This document shows positions 24,401 to 35,177 of a stretch of DNA of 64,000 bases, piece after piece. This stretch comes from Dasypus novemcinctus. Lineage: Eukaryota > Chordata > Mammalia > Cingulata > Dasypodidae. The first letter of the stretch is position 1, and the number at the start of each line of letters is the position of its first letter. Location: positions 1,612,001 to 1,676,000 of the forward strand of contig NC_080699.1 in assembly GCF_030445035.2 (NCBI RefSeq). The letters run 5' to 3'. A program made the position numbers and the translations under genes. Below the pieces are notes generated by a model. That model was not told the origin of the DNA and searched no databases. It worked only from the letters and a program-made list of their open reading frames with translations.

Positions 24401-24969
24401 AACAGACAAGATCATTCACCTAATCTCAAGGTTACTACTAACGAGGCACCCGTGCCATGTTTCTGATATTTGAAAAAGCTCAAACTAAAATATATATCTT
24501 CCCATAATAAGGCTGCAGATTGATTAAAATGTCTGTAACACTTTTAATGTCATACTGATCAGGGCTAATGGCATCTGTTCTCTCTGAGGTAATCAGGTAT
24601 CAGTCATTGTTCCACTTATATACGGAAATTCCTAGTTAACGGGGATTTCTATTGAATGGGATGTTAAAGTTTACAATCAGAGAGCAGGATTTCTAGGCTA
24701 AACATATTTTATTGCATACTATTGCTATGAAAGTAGACAACTTATATGATATAACCCAAACATGCTACTGTCTCATGACCATGGAGTTCAATACTTAGTC
24801 TTGCTCTGTGAGCAAGAAAAAATGAAAACCTTTATGACCTGTATTTTATCTTTGTATGAGAAGGTAAGTCTCTGCTCGAATACTGCTTTGAGAGCTGGCT
24901 CAAATCCCCTTCTCCTTTTCCTCTTCCACCTCTTGCAGGTTCAAAAGTTGGCCTGGCTGCTGTTGTCAT
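15287..24969 (-). CDS. CWC15: CWC15, spliceosome-associated protein (six coding exons)
   Basis: This is the Cwf15/Cwc15 family protein of the PRP19/CDC5L-related part of the spliceosome, which acts in the nucleus in pre-mRNA splicing. Coding exons on the minus strand are 24969-24839, 23870-23758, 23220-23132, 22097-21984, 16821-16703 and 15416-15287. Their lengths (131, 113, 89, 114, 119, 130) sum to 696 bases, giving 231 residues plus stop, close to the ~229 of the human protein. All introns have GT/AG ends and phases match. Visible parts are an N terminus beginning [15 protein letters not shown], a charged Arg/Glu-rich helical middle, an acidic run (exon 5, [14 protein letters not shown]) and the conserved C terminus ending [10 protein letters not shown]. 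No stop or frameshift interrupts it. Exon 1 is noncoding and lies in the CpG promoter near 26.1 kb. Identification rests on recall of the human sequence and is very secure. Confidence 0.97.
16703..16821 (-). CDS. CWC15: CWC15 coding exon, [10 protein letters not shown] motif
   Basis: The acceptor is GTTGACAG and the donor is AGAAG followed by GTAGTA. It encodes [20 protein letters not shown], then [19 protein letters not shown] and two bases of the next Arg codon. The [10 protein letters not shown] block is a signature of the family. The preceding intron (16822-21983) is the largest between coding exons and holds L1 and SINE insertions. Confidence 0.96.
17380..17735 (+). mobile_element. LINE-1 3'UTR fragment
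   Basis: Contains the L1 3'UTR-like segments ATAACCTACAGCCCACAGTG, CCATGGTGAGTGGTAACAG and a terminal CTTCTGTAATAAAAAAATG. 5'-truncated, within the large intron of CWC15. Confidence 0.6.
18361..18780 (+). mobile_element. LINE-1 3'UTR copy with 5' inversion
   Basis: From ~18480 to 18778 it reads forward as the same L1 3'UTR seen at 23985-24387 (TGCAGGGACAGATG, GTTGTTGATGTGGGAGGA, A-rich end). From 18361 to ~18475 it reads as the reverse complement of the segment just upstream in that copy (minus strand: TATTCTACTATAGAACTG, then GTGGCCACAG). Inverted 5' part plus forward 3' part is the product of twin priming. Confidence 0.75.
18781..19304. other. CWC15 intron sequence, unassigned
   Basis: Unique-looking sequence. 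Open frames on the minus strand have no recognisable features. Confidence 0.4.
19319..19743 (+). mobile_element. DAS-type tRNA-derived SINE
   Basis: The head has tRNA-like A and B boxes (TGGCCCAATGGTTAGGGCG and GGTTCAAACC). The body has repeated CAAGGAGTGC motifs and ends in (A)n. It is flanked by an exact 14-base target duplication AAAACTGTCATTCA (19305-19318 and 19744-19757). It lies in the large CWC15 intron. Confidence 0.93.
20270..20790 (+). mobile_element. L2 (CR1-like) LINE relic
   Basis: The order of motifs matches an L2-type 3' region: TCTCTTCCCAATCCAGCTTC, then CCAGTGACCTTTCTAAAATG, then CTCCTGCTGAAACTGAACGG, then TTTATGGTGAAACCC. It is strongly diverged. A 260-codon open frame across it is not a gene. 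Confidence 0.55.
20791..21983. other. CWC15 intron sequence, unassigned
   Basis: AT-rich. No repeat or gene recognised. Confidence 0.4.
21984..22097 (-). CDS. CWC15: CWC15 coding exon, acidic stretch
   Basis: The acceptor is TTTCTTAG and the donor is AAG followed by GTAAAC. The exon is exactly 38 codons: an acidic run ([16 protein letters not shown]) followed by a basic/acidic helix ending RAEEQARK. Confidence 0.96.
22098..23131. other. CWC15 intron, unassigned
   Basis: Nothing beyond intron sequence is recognisable between the coding exons. Confidence 0.4.
23132..23220 (-). CDS. CWC15: CWC15 coding exon, Ser-rich segment
   Basis: The acceptor is TTTTCCCCAG and the donor is GAT followed by GTACGT. 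It encodes [20 protein letters not shown] and on to DDPLTD, in frame with the preceding exon (split Glu codon). Confidence 0.96.
23758..23870 (-). CDS. CWC15: CWC15 coding exon, Arg/Glu-rich segment
   Basis: The acceptor is TCTCCTTTAG. The exon completes Arg44 and reads [20 protein letters not shown] and on to NRDRPTR. The donor is GAG followed by GTACCA. The 113 bases keep the frame with both neighbours. The segment is strongly charged and probably alpha-helical. Confidence 0.96.
23985..24387 (+). mobile_element. LINE-1 3'UTR insertion, 5'-truncated
   Basis: A 403 bp L1 tail with a 13-base target duplication AGTAAAAGAGGGA (23972-23984 and 24388-24400) and an A-rich end. It lies in the CWC15 intron. 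It shares the L1 3'UTR sequence of 18480-18778 and 35178-36232. Confidence 0.88.
24839..24969 (-). CDS. CWC15: CWC15 coding exon with start codon
   Basis: ATG is at 24969-24967 and the exon encodes residues 1-43 plus two bases of codon 44. It reads [15 protein letters not shown] onwards to SHTKIKY. The donor after TACAG is GTCATA, so beyond GT it matches the consensus poorly. An AG lies just upstream of the ATG on the minus strand (TTCAAAG then CGTAAAAG), so the acceptor is within about 15 bases of the start codon. Confidence 0.95.
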
Positions 24970-25194
24970 CTTTTACGCTTTGAAGAAAAATGGTATCAAG
25001 TTATTTCTAATATGATACATTCTGACTTTTTAAAGTATTAAATCAATAACCAACCTTGTGAAATAATTTCCAAGACTCATTACCCAAAACTTAATAATTT
25101 TCTCAAATATTCCCACGGTAAGTTATGATGCTTAGGGTATACAAGGAATGGAGCTTCTTAGGCAAGTCTTACTCAGTACAGAAAATTCTATAGT

Positions 25195-25345
25195 GAAGAC
25201 CTGAGTTTATGTTCCAGTTTCCTCCTCCTGGCTGTGTGAAATCACTTAGTCTAAGTCCTGCCATCTGTAGAGTGGGGATAGTCCTCCTAAGACTGTTACG
25301 TAAATTACGAAACTCAACATGTCAAGCACTTGCAAAATGCAGTCC
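25195..25345 (+). mobile_element. MIR SINE
   Basis: The MIR order is visible: CCTGGCTGTGTGAAATCACTT, then CATCTGTAGAGTGGGGATAG, then GTTACGTAAATTACG, then CAAGCACTTGCAAAATG. Ancient and diverged. Confidence 0.75.
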
Positions 25346-25959
25346 TGCCATCAATGACTTACGCCACCAGACTTCCTTAAGTTTTCACTTTATGGAATGC
25401 TCACACAACAGCCAAAAGGCTAGTAGCCACAGAAACACAAAAATACTTTTGAAACTCACTAACAAAGTTACTAAGTATCCTGGAGAAAAGTTAAAACTGG
25501 AGAAAGGCTGATTAAACGCCAAATGACAGTTCCATGGGCCAAATCCTCCAACAATATTATTGACCCGATTATTCTAGCACAACGACCATCATAAAGTAAA
25601 TCAGATTTTTTGTAGGTTAGAATTTAATAGATTCTCAAAAGACAAAAGCCTCACCTCAAAAGATTTTAGAAACCAATAATCACAGGCCCGTTCTTTATAT
25701 TACTTTCGAGAGAGGCTAGCTAAAAGAACACTGCCTAGCAGATGTGACACGAAACCCCATTAGCGTCGGAAAAGCAAGTTTGTGCGGTGGGATGCAGGAC
25801 AACTGGAAGCTTTTATTTTTGGTATACGTCTCTGGATTTTCCAAAGATAACAGGTCAGGCATGTATCCAGAGGGAAAAACAGGGTCTCCTGTCGCTAGGG
25901 CGCCGCCTCTTCCCACAGCTCCGCCGGGTTATTCATCATCACTCCGGTCTCCAGGGAGC
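25346..25959. other. CWC15 first intron, unassigned
   Basis: No repeat or exon is recognised. It becomes GC-rich towards the promoter. Confidence 0.4.
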
Positions 25960-26100
25960 TGACGCTTCACCTGCGCCCGACTCGAGGCGCCTGCACGCCG
26001 GCCCGCAGCCCCGCCGGCCCCGCCGCTCCCGCCCCCAGCCTCCCTTTCTCGCCCCACCTCCCGGAAGAGAACGAGAACCTGCTCCCCTCCTGCCGCTCAC

Positions 26101-26195
26101 CTTGGCTGAGGTCCGATGCAGGAGCCCCCGGAGATCATACAGACGCCATTACGACTCCAGGCTCCCAGAAACCTCCGCGCCCGGGGTTAACCCCA
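26101..26195 (-). other. CWC15: CWC15 noncoding first exon (5'UTR)
   Basis: On the minus strand an exon-like stretch ends at 26101 with CCAAG followed by the donor GTGAGC. It lies inside the CpG island and joins to the ATG-bearing exon about 1.1 kb away. The 5' end (transcription start) cannot be fixed from sequence; 26195 is an estimate. The exon carries AATGGCG, a YY1-like core, near its start. Confidence 0.65.
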
Positions 26196-26199
26196 GGAC

Positions 26200-26291
26200 C
26201 CGGAAGCAAAACCCCCGCGCTCTCGCTGCCCTCGGGAGGCGGGGGCAGCGGCCAATCCGCAGAGGCCAAGGAGGAAGTCTGCGCGACGCCA
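26200..26291 (+). other. KDM4D: Candidate KDM4D noncoding leader exon
   Basis: On the plus strand, within the CpG island, CCA followed by GTAAGG makes a good splice donor at 26292. A leader exon ending here and spliced about 26 kb to the KDM4D coding exon would match the human arrangement. The start coordinate is a guess. No coding potential is needed. Confidence 0.35.
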
Positions 26292-26959
26292 GTAAGGGGC
26301 GGGGCCGAGGCGGCGCAGGGGGCGGGCGTTTGAAACCAGAGCCTTCGAGTAGAGCTTAAATATCATTTTATACCTCCAGGAGCCAATTACTTAATGTCTC
26401 TTCCGTCTTTTCCATCCCCGACCCCCTCCCAGACTCCCTCATTCCGGTACTGCGTGGACGGGAAGCCCCGGGTGGCCGGCAGCACGTCCCCGGCTAGCGG
26501 GGGGGAGCGTGGACGAGCATTCACCCTACAGTCTAGAGCCAACGGCTGCTGCTTCCTCCTCTTCTGCAGAGCTAGACCCAACCAGCCCAGAGAGCTGGGC
26601 CACGGCAAAGCTAGTGTTGTCATGAGAGTTAAGTGGATATGAAGAAAGAACAAATATGTACGGGGGCAGCCACGATCTTTATAAAGGTACCATTCCTGCC
26701 ACAATATTAGACTTCAAAGCAAAGGTCGTATTCGTATTGTCTGTTAAAATTATTTTTTAAAAGTGTGAGTTCTAGTGGGAGGGAAGATGTCAGTCTTAAC
26801 GAGCCATTCGTTTATTCACCGGACACGGAGCGTTTAGAATGGTGGGCCCAACTGCCAGCAGCGCGAGATGCGGTTATGAATAAGATGGCCACTCAAGCGT
26901 TAGAGGAAGTTTTAATTACACAACCAACAGGAAAAAAAATCAGACCTACCTCTTCTCCC

Positions 26960-27078
26960 CGCGCAGAGAATTAAGCACCCTGAGAGTAAGGATCTTGTCT
27001 GCTAAGTTCTTAGTGGCTCATCACATAGTCCTTTGCACATAGTAGGTACTCAGTAAATACTTGTTGAATAAATGAAAG
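26960..27078 (+). mobile_element. L2 LINE 3' end
   Basis: Typical L2 terminus: CACATAGTAGGTACTCAGTA, then AATACTTGTTGAATAAATG. Only about 120 bases are present. Confidence 0.8.
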
Positions 27079-27974
27079 TGCAACCTCCCCAACTCATTTT
27101 CAGATGTAAAGAATTCAAAAAAAAAAAAAACATATAAAAGTGGTCTCCCTAAACTTTCTCTTTGGAATTTTAAATGGAAACAACAGCAACAAAAACAAAC
27201 AAACAAAAAACACAGTGAAAAGTGACCCTTCCCCCATAAGTCCAAGAGGAAAATCTTGATATTTTTTATTGCATGTATTCCTCCTCCACTCTTACACATT
27301 TCAGAAAATGACACTACCATCATGCTACTTACTCAAACCAAAATCTCAAAGCTCATTCTAGAATTTCTTTAATTTCAGGTTTCTCATCCTGTTCATCTGC
27401 AAGCCTTGCTAATTCTACTTTCAAAATACCCACTGTTTGCCCATCCCTTTTCATTTCCACTGCTACCACCATAATCCAAGCCACCATCATCTTAAACCTG
27501 CTTCCATCTTTGAGCTATAGCAATGAGAGTGGTCTTAATATTATGAATCAGATGGTGTTATTCTCCTGCGTAAAATTCCATTGCACTTAGAATAAAAAAT
27601 TAATTTCTCAATGTGACCTGAGGCTTCCTGGGCTCTAACTCCTGCTTAAGTCCCTGACTTCACTTTGAACCAGTTACTCTCCCACACACTAAGCTCTAGC
27701 CACAGCCAAGTAGGCATTTCTGTTTCACAAGGCAAGAACTCTCCTGCCTCAGGACCTTTCACTCGTTCTTCTCCGCTTGTGCCCCAAGGTAACTGCATCA
27801 CCATCCTTCAAGTATCAGCTCAGATGTCACCTCCTTAGTGTAGTCTTCCCCGACAACCACATGTTGCCTCCCCGTCCCCCAACACAATGCTATCACATCA
27901 CCCTGTTGTGTTTTTCATGGTACTGAACACTACCTGAATTTACTTTGTTCATTGTTTAATTGCCTTGTTTCCTG

Positions 27975-28235
27975 TCTGAAAGGCAGTATAGCAAAATTAG
28001 AGAAGGGCTTCCACAGTCACACTTCCTTGATTATAAATCCCAACTCTTCCCTCAAGCATGCTAGTTTTCCTTCCTTTTCATTCAGTTTCATTATGTGTAA
28101 ATTGGGATCATTCTAGTTCTGACCGCATAATGTTGCAAAAAGGATTGAGTTAATATTTGTAGAGTTTAGAATTGTCTCAACAAACAGTGCTTGCTAAATG
28201 AATGTGAGCTACTATTATTAATATTACTTTTATTA
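27975..28235 (+). mobile_element. MIR SINE nested in L2
   Basis: Reads as a near full-length MIR: AGGCAGTATAGC at the head, TTCATTATGTGTAAATTGGG in the core, AATGAATGTGAGCTACTATTA at the end. Confidence 0.8.
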
Positions 28236-28369
28236 TTATTGTCTATCTTCCTGTATTAGAACATAAGTTCCAGGAAAGCAGGAATCTTGTCTCTCTTGTT
28301 CACTGGTGTATCCTGTGCATATAGAACAGTGCCTGGCACATAATAGGTACCGAGTAAGTATTTGTTGAA

Positions 28370-28388
28370 TGAATGAATGAATGAATGA
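28370..28388. repeat. (GAAT)n microsatellite, L2 tail
   Basis: Four to five copies of GAAT at the end of an L2. Another (GAAT)n is at 30,271-30,293 at the end of a second L2. Confidence 0.85.
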
Positions 28389-28390
28389 TG

Positions 28391-29229
28391 CACTGTGAAG
28401 TAGAGAAATTAAGTAGCAATGGCAAGACTATAGAAAATAACCATGGTTTTTATGTGCCAACTGCCCTTATCAGTCCTGAGTGAATCACTCCAGCCATTTA
28501 ACTCCCAGCCCATCACCCAATCTTTTGACCAGCAGCTATGAATAACCACTCTTAATTCCACCAACACCAACAGACAGTTATAAGCTTTTGACATAAATGG
28601 TCTAAAAGTATTAACAAGAAAAGGAAATTAAAAAGCTTTTAACTTAAATGGTATGAAAATATCAAGATAAGAAACAAAAAATAACTTTGCTATAAAGTAA
28701 ATTCACCCTATCTGCTGAATCTTACTGGCAAATATACAGCCTCCCAAGAATTCTTCTTTTAAACCCATTACCACACATCTCTATTTGGGCCCCTAATCTG
28801 CTGGTCAATCCTCTTACACTCCTCTAATTGCTTATTTTCCCACTCTTCAATAATGTGATTTCCCACATTCCCCTCTTTCCCACAAACCTCCTCCAGCCCT
28901 TTTCCCCTTCTTACCCTCTTTCCTGAAAGCTAATGACCTAATTTCTCTGATAAAATAGAAGCTCTCAAATAAGGATTCCTCTCCTCGCTGCAGCAGGTTT
29001 ACCAGCTGCTTGCACCTGCTCCTGAAGCCTCTGATCTCCAGATGCTGCTGGAGATGAGGCGGCCTGAACCCTTGTGCTGTGGCCCCAGGCCCCCCGCCTT
29101 CTTTGTAATGCTCTAGCTTCATCTCTCCTTCATAACCCGTCAGTCCATCCTTTCTACATCATTCCTGTCAAGTTTCAAACATCGTACAGGATATCTTAAC
29201 TTTAAAAAATAACCTTAAAAAATAAGTAT
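28391..29229. other. Presumed KDM4D intron, unassigned
   Basis: No feature is recognised. Short open frames have no support. Confidence 0.4.
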
Positions 29230-29760
29230 TTTAAGTCAACGTGAAAAGGATGGTTTATATAATAAGTGAGAATGCAAAACTTACTATTCTTACAGCAGAA
29301 AGTCCAGCCTCAATGCTCACAACAAAATCCAAGTCCAGTTGGATTAAACACCCAAACAGAAACAAAACAAAATATAAAAACCCAAGAAGAAAATTTAAGA
29401 GACTATTTGTACAACACAGGGCTTGGAGAGACCTTTTGATGACGGTAGAACACCTAGAAGGTATAAAAGAAATAATTTTAAAACTTTGTCTATGTAAAAG
29501 CTGTTTATATGCCAGAAGATTCCTAACACAAAGTCAGATTAGAGGGAAAATTCTGTAATGCTTATAACATGGCACAATTAATACACTGACAACACATGTA
29601 GCATTAAAAAAATGCAAACAACCCAATGGAGGTGAATCAAAGTTTATAAACAAGCCATTCAGAAAAAAAAGCAATTCAAATAGATAGTAATCACGAAAGA
29701 CACTCAACCTGGCTATCAGAGAAATGAAAGTAAAGTAACAATGAATTTTCACTCACAGCG
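29230..29760 (+). mobile_element. LINE-1 ORF2 fragment (old)
   Basis: Contains diverged L1 ORF2 3' segments such as ACACTCAACCTGGCTATCAG followed by AGAAATGAAAGTAAAGTAAC. Of L1M age. Confidence 0.55.
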
Positions 29761-29779
29761 TCAATTTCAAAAATAATAC

Positions 29780-30295
29780 ATCTGGATGGTGTGAGGATAA
29801 AAGGGCGTCTGGTCCAGCGGGGGTGCCGCTTCCCTCCCAACAAAAGCCCCCCCGTGGGCTGCGGGGCTCTGCCCATCTCTGCCTGGGTGGCGGCCTTCCC
29901 CACACTGCCCGACTGCACACAGCAGCTCCTGCCTGCGTTCCCTTCCCTCCGCCCAGAACGCTCTTGCCCTCCTGCCAACCATGGCTGAGGTGGGGCCCAC
30001 CTTGACGGCCTGTTCTCCACCTTTCCTGCCTGGTACCTGTTCTCCATACTCCCTTAGCTGCCCTTTTCCTTTTTTCACAGCATGTGTCATCTCCCGTGAG
30101 CCTATGTGGTTTAGTTATGTTACCATGACTGTTTCTTTCTGTACCTCTCCTGGGCTGCATATAAATTCTACAAGGGAGGGAAATTTGTTTAGCTCAGTGA
30201 TATAAGCCAAGCCTCTTAAGACAATGCCTGGCACCAACAGGCAAAAATAGCACATATTTTCCCAATGAGTGAATGAATGAATGAATGAATGAGCA
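29780..30295 (+). mobile_element. L2 LINE 3' end
   Basis: The order of CTGCCCATCTCTGCCTGGGT, CTACAAGGGAGGGAAATTTG, ACAATGCCTGGCACC and a (GAAT)n tail matches the L2 terminus. Confidence 0.75.
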
Positions 30296-30885
30296 AATGA
30301 ATTTTAACAGGAAAAAAAAAAATCCCTCATTTACAAAGTTACCAGCTCATAAAATATGAAGTTTTTGCTTGAAAATGTTTGAGACTTTTAATAAGAAAAT
30401 GAGCAGAAAAACTCAATGGCCACAAATGTTTAAAAATTTTATAAAGCCTTAAAAAGTAAGTTCTTGAACTTTTAGAGATGTTTATTTCATAATGCCTCAG
30501 GGTCCAAAGTCATATAAATAATGGCTATTGCTTTAAATTTTTAACCTGAAAAAAGACCCATTTTCTAATATAAAAAGCTTATGTTTGAATCTGTTTTAAC
30601 AAGTGAGAATAGAAAAAGAAAGCCTTCTATGAACAAAGTCCTGATTTTACATGAAGACACCCCAGAGCCCAGAAAAATGTTTTTCTAGAGTCAGTTTCAG
30701 AATGAAATGTTCCTTGCTTCTGATGGTCCAGGCTATTTTACTGGATAATACTATAATTCCACCATCTTCCACCTAATCTCATTACATTGCTACTTCCCTA
30801 GCTAGCCAGGCCATTATTATTAAGGCAATTAAAACTGAATACTAAAAAAACACAGAACTAAACTAACATATAGGAATAAGAAGGT
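30296..30885. other. Presumed KDM4D intron, unassigned AT-rich DNA
   Basis: Nothing recognised. Confidence 0.4.
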
Positions 30886-31200
30886 GGAAAGGGTATATCG
30901 GGCAAATGGTAAACAAAAAAACTTTTTGTATCATTATTCTCAAAAGTATTATTTAAATTGCATAGCATTAATAAGGACACAGAAGGACATCATATTGCAT
31001 CATGAAGAAAAATCCAACAGGAGAATACGATCATCATGCACATGTATACAAAAAAACCACATGGCCTGGAAAAACTTGAAGCAAAACAAAGAATTAAAAG
31101 GAAAATCTGATAAATCCACAATCATGGTAGGGATTTTTAAAATTTAAATTTCTCAGATTGACAGATGAAGCAGACGAATTTACATTATCTAATATATATA
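30886..31200 (+). mobile_element. LINE-1 ORF2 endonuclease-region fragment
   Basis: Old L1 ORF2 sequence in the plus direction (GACATCATATTGCATCATGA, then AAATCCACAATCATGGTAGG). Diverged. Confidence 0.5.
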
Positions 31201-31379
31201 TTGTATACATATATGGTGTATATTTCTATGCATGTATAATGTATGCATATAAAATCCTGCAACCAATACAAGAGAATATACATGCGTTTCAAGAAACATT
31301 GAACTTTTACAAAAAATAATTAAATAAATATTAAGCCCCAAAATAAAATTTGTTAAGTGCATATATGTGTATTGCTAAA

Positions 31380-34220
31380 CCATAATGTTTAATCTTGCCA
31401 ATATTATATGTGATATGTATTCTTTTGTGCCTTGCTTTTTTCCATCTATTTACTGTATATTATGTGTAACTACTGTATAAAACTTCATTGTGTGAAAATA
31501 CACCCTGTGATTTATTCTGATAGTTATGTGTCCAGTTTGGGATTATTACAAATAATGCTGCTAGAACACTCCTGCGCATTTGCAGAGGTGCATGTGTGAG
31601 TGTGCCCCTCTCCAGGATGTACGTCCTAGCACCCTGCTCCAGGCTCATCTCCCTGACATCGTGCACTTTTTACCGTCAGCACATCTGATGGGTGTGTGGT
31701 GATCACATTGAGGTCTCAGTTTGTATTTCCTTGGTCAGTGACCACCTTTTCCTAAGTTCATTGACCGTATAATTTCTTCTTTTGTTATCTGGTCAAGTCT
31801 TTGCTGAATTGGCTATCTTTTTCTTATCAACTTCTCTCTATTTGTAAGACTCTGGCTACTAGTTCACTGTCAGTTATTTGTTCTGCATATATATTTTCCC
31901 ACTTCCTAGCACCTTTTTTGGGTATATTTTGATATAGAAAGAGCTCTCCTTTTAAGAGTGTTCAATTTATCAATCTTTTCTTTTTTGTTTAGTGCATGGT
32001 ATTTCTTAAGAAATTCCTTCCCACTTAGAGGTCATAATGATCTTCTCAGATATCATCTTCTAAAGCTTTTACAGTTAAGCCTTTCAAAGTTTCACGGGGA
32101 GTTCATATCTGTGCCTGGTATGATGGTGGGATCTTGGAATCTGGTAGAGCAAGTCTCCTTACCTTGGCTCTCTTTTTTCTTGGCCCTTTGCACTTCAATA
32201 TGAAATTTATGATCAGATTGTGAAGTTCTACATAAATACTTCTGGAATTTTGATCAAGCCTATAATTCAGTATAAGGAGAATTGACATTTATACTATTTT
32301 GAGTCTTCAAATATGTTAACAGGTTATATCTTTCCATTTATTTAGTTTTAATTTAATTGCTTCTAAGTAAGTGTATATTATCATCTCATAGAAGTCTTGC
32401 AAATTTTTGGTAACTTTAGCCTTAGGCACCACGTTTCTCTAATGCTATTGAAAGAGCATCTTTCTTAAGTTTTGTTTTCTTTTTAATTTTGATGGTCTAA
32501 TTGTTGCTAGCATATAGAAGTATAATTGATTTTCATATATTACTGTTTTAAATTCAGAGATCTTGTAAAACCCTCTTATTAATTAAAACAGGTTATTACT
32601 AGGTCTTTGGGCTTCCTCACACATACGATCTGATATCACGTGGCAATAACGACAGCTTTGCTCCTTCCCCGTCTCCTCCCTCGCGGCCCCTTCTCACCTG
32701 CTGCCGCTCACTGGGCAGGAGCTCCAGGACGGTCCTGAAGGAGAGGCAGCCAGGGCACGGGAAAGCGTTTATCTCATCACTATTGAAAGTGTTGCTTGAT
32801 GAAAGTTTTGGGTTGATGTACTTTATTCTATTAAAGACTTTCATACTATTTTTACTTTATTAAATGGATGGTGACTCTTACCAAACACTTTTCTGCATCT
32901 AATGACATGATCATATAATTTTTCTCCTTTAATCTGTTAAAATGTGTTCTTACAAATTGATTCTTTTACATTTCAACTAATCTTTTATTCCTGGAATAAA
33001 CCTGACTTGGTCATGATGTGCATCTTGCTGGAATCAGTTTCCTCAGATTTTATTTTGGATTTGTGCATCTGTGTTCATAAGTGAGATCAGCCTATTATTT
33101 TCCTTGTTCACGCTGTCCCTGTTGGAGAGTTATATCATAAAATGAGGTGGGAAGTGTTCTTTCTTTTCTATTCTCTGGGAAATCTGTCTAAAGTTGGAAG
33201 TACTTCTTCCTTGAGTGTCTGGGCAGCTCATTGTTGCAGCCATCTGGGCCTGGAGTTTTCTTTGTGAGTAAAGTCCTTAAAGACACTGAAGGCTGTTTCT
33301 TGGCCTTCTCATTGTTCCTGTAATTTTTCTAGGAATTTATTTATTTCATCTGAAATTGAAAATGTATTGGCATAAAGTTGCTGATAATTTATTTTTTTTC
33401 ATGTCTGCCACATCTACGATAATGATCTCTTTATCTCTCCCAGTATCGGTTATTTGTCACTTCTATTGTAGTTCTTCCCATTTTTACCACAGGTTTGTCT
33501 ATTTTATTAGTCTTTTTTTTTTTTAAAAAAAAAGCAATAACAAAACTAGTTTTTTTTTGGCTTTGTTCATCCTCTCTATTTTATATTGGTTTTCTATTTA
33601 ATCAATTTCTGGTCTTTTATTTTTTTCCCTTCTTTTTGTTTCCTCTACTTTCTTTGCTATTCTTTTTGTCTAATTTCCTGAGATGAATGGTTAGCTCATT
33701 TAATTTTCTAGCCCTCTTTCTATTCTTAAGTATTTAAGTCTCTAAATTTCATTTTTCCCTTTTAATCCCATTAACATCCTACAAGATTTTAAATGTAGTA
33801 TTTTCATTCTCATTTAGTTCAAAATATTTTCTTGTTCCCATTTTTTATTTCTTCATTTTTTTATGAAATGGTTATTTAGGTGTTTTTAAATTAAAAAAAA
33901 AATTTAAGTTTTATAAAATCAGGTTTTCTGGTTCTCTTTTACATATTAATTTCTAGCTGTATTATTTTGTGGTCAAATAACATGGTCTGCATGGTGTCAA
34001 TCCGTTCACATTTGTTAAAACTTTCTTTATTGCCACGGTTATGTGGTCAGTTTTTAAGTTTCCATAGTACTTGGAAAATAATTACATTTTGCAATTTGGA
34101 AGTACATAGTTCTATATATGCCCATTAGGCCAAGTTTTTATTATATTGCTCAAATATTCTACATGTGTATTGTTTTTTAACTGCAGGATCTATCAGTAGG
34201 GTCTTGGCTTATTCCTGTCA
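31380..34220 (-). mobile_element. Long LINE-1 (L1M-type) fragment, minus strand
   Basis: Runs in reverse L1 order: ORF2 3' end near 31.4-31.9 kb (CAAATAATGCTGCTAGAACA, TTTCCTTGGTCAGTGACCAC), then the RT region (32.0-33.4 kb, TTGGTCATGATGTGCATCTT) and further upstream parts to 34.2 kb. Many interruptions and broken frames are expected at this age. Part of the presumed KDM4D intron. Confidence 0.8.
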
Positions 34221-34601
34221 ACCCTGCCTCTCCTTCACTCCCAAAAGTGTCTCAGACTAGGTGGTAAATGATAGACTATACGAAAGTTCAGAACCATTCC
34301 TATTCAAATGGGAAGTCAGCAGAGAATCTCTGCTCAAGCACTCAACCTTTGGCATTTGTTGGAGATGTAAGTTACATACATCTTACTGCTAAGCTCTCGA
34401 CTAAAAAAGGAACAAGAGGTTTGACTTTTGGAAAAGGAGAGGGATACTTATTGTGATTTTTCAGAAAAGATGATCTACATGAAAACTCTAGAATTTCAAT
34501 GGCCAAGCTAGTAGAACTAATAAGAAATAAGAGCTATAAGATTTGGAATGGTATGTAAGATCAATAAATAGTAAGAAAAATTAGTAAGAAAAAAGTTTTC
34601 A

Positions 34602-35041
34602 GGGACGTGGATTTGGCCCAGCAGACAGGGCGTCTACCTACCACATGGGAGGTCCAAGGTTCAAACTCCGGGCCTCCTGACCTGTGTAATGAGCTGGCCC
34701 ACGCGCAGTGCTCGTGCACGCAAGGAGTGCCGTGCCACGCAGGGGTGCCCCCCGCTTAGGGGAGCCCCATGCGCAAGGAGTGCGCCCTGTAAGGAGAGCC
34801 TCCCAGCATGAAGAAAACGCAGCCTCCCCTGAAGTGGCACTGCACACACGGAGAGCTGATGCAGCAAGATGATGCAACAAAAAGAGACATGGATTCCCAG
34901 TGCCACTGACAAGAATACAGGCGGACACAGAAGAACATGCAGCAAATGGACACAGAGAGCTGACAATTGGAGGGGAGAGGCGGGGAAGGGGAGAGAAGTA
35001 AATAAAAAATAAATCTTAAAAAAAAAAAAACGAAAAAAATA
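34602..35041 (+). mobile_element. DAS-type tRNA-derived SINE
   Basis: tRNA-like head (TTTGGCCCAGCAGACAGGGC, GGTTCAAACTCC), CAAGGAGTGC body repeats and an (A)n tail. Target duplication AAAAAAGTTTTCA (34589-34601 and 35042-35054). Confidence 0.92.
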
Positions 35042-35177
35042 AAAAAAGTTTTCATTCAAAATAGACTTAAAACAACAACAGCACAATATTCTAAATGGGT
35101 GAAACAAATTAAGATGAAAAACAACATAACGAAAAGAAAATGGACCTTTGCGACCTCAAGAATAAGTGGATTTCTTA

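Larger units (their letters stand above)
25960..26340. promoter_or_regulatory. Bidirectional CpG-island promoter, CWC15 / KDM4D
   Basis: A CpG-dense stretch lies between the first exon of CWC15 (minus) and the region expected to start the KDM4D leader (plus). It has a CCAAT box at 26252-26256 and a GC box (GGGGCGGGGC) near 26296. There is no clear TATA box, which fits a housekeeping start. Known from other mammals: the two genes lie head to head. Inference: one island drives both directions. Confidence 0.7.
27370..28390 (+). mobile_element. L2 LINE 3' end, interrupted by a MIR
   Basis: The upstream part carries AGCTCAGATGTCACCTCC and CTTCCCCGACAACCAC. The downstream part ends CAGTGCCTGGCACATAATAG, then TATTTGTTGAATGAATGAAT. 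A MIR sits between them at about 27975-28235. Confidence 0.85.
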
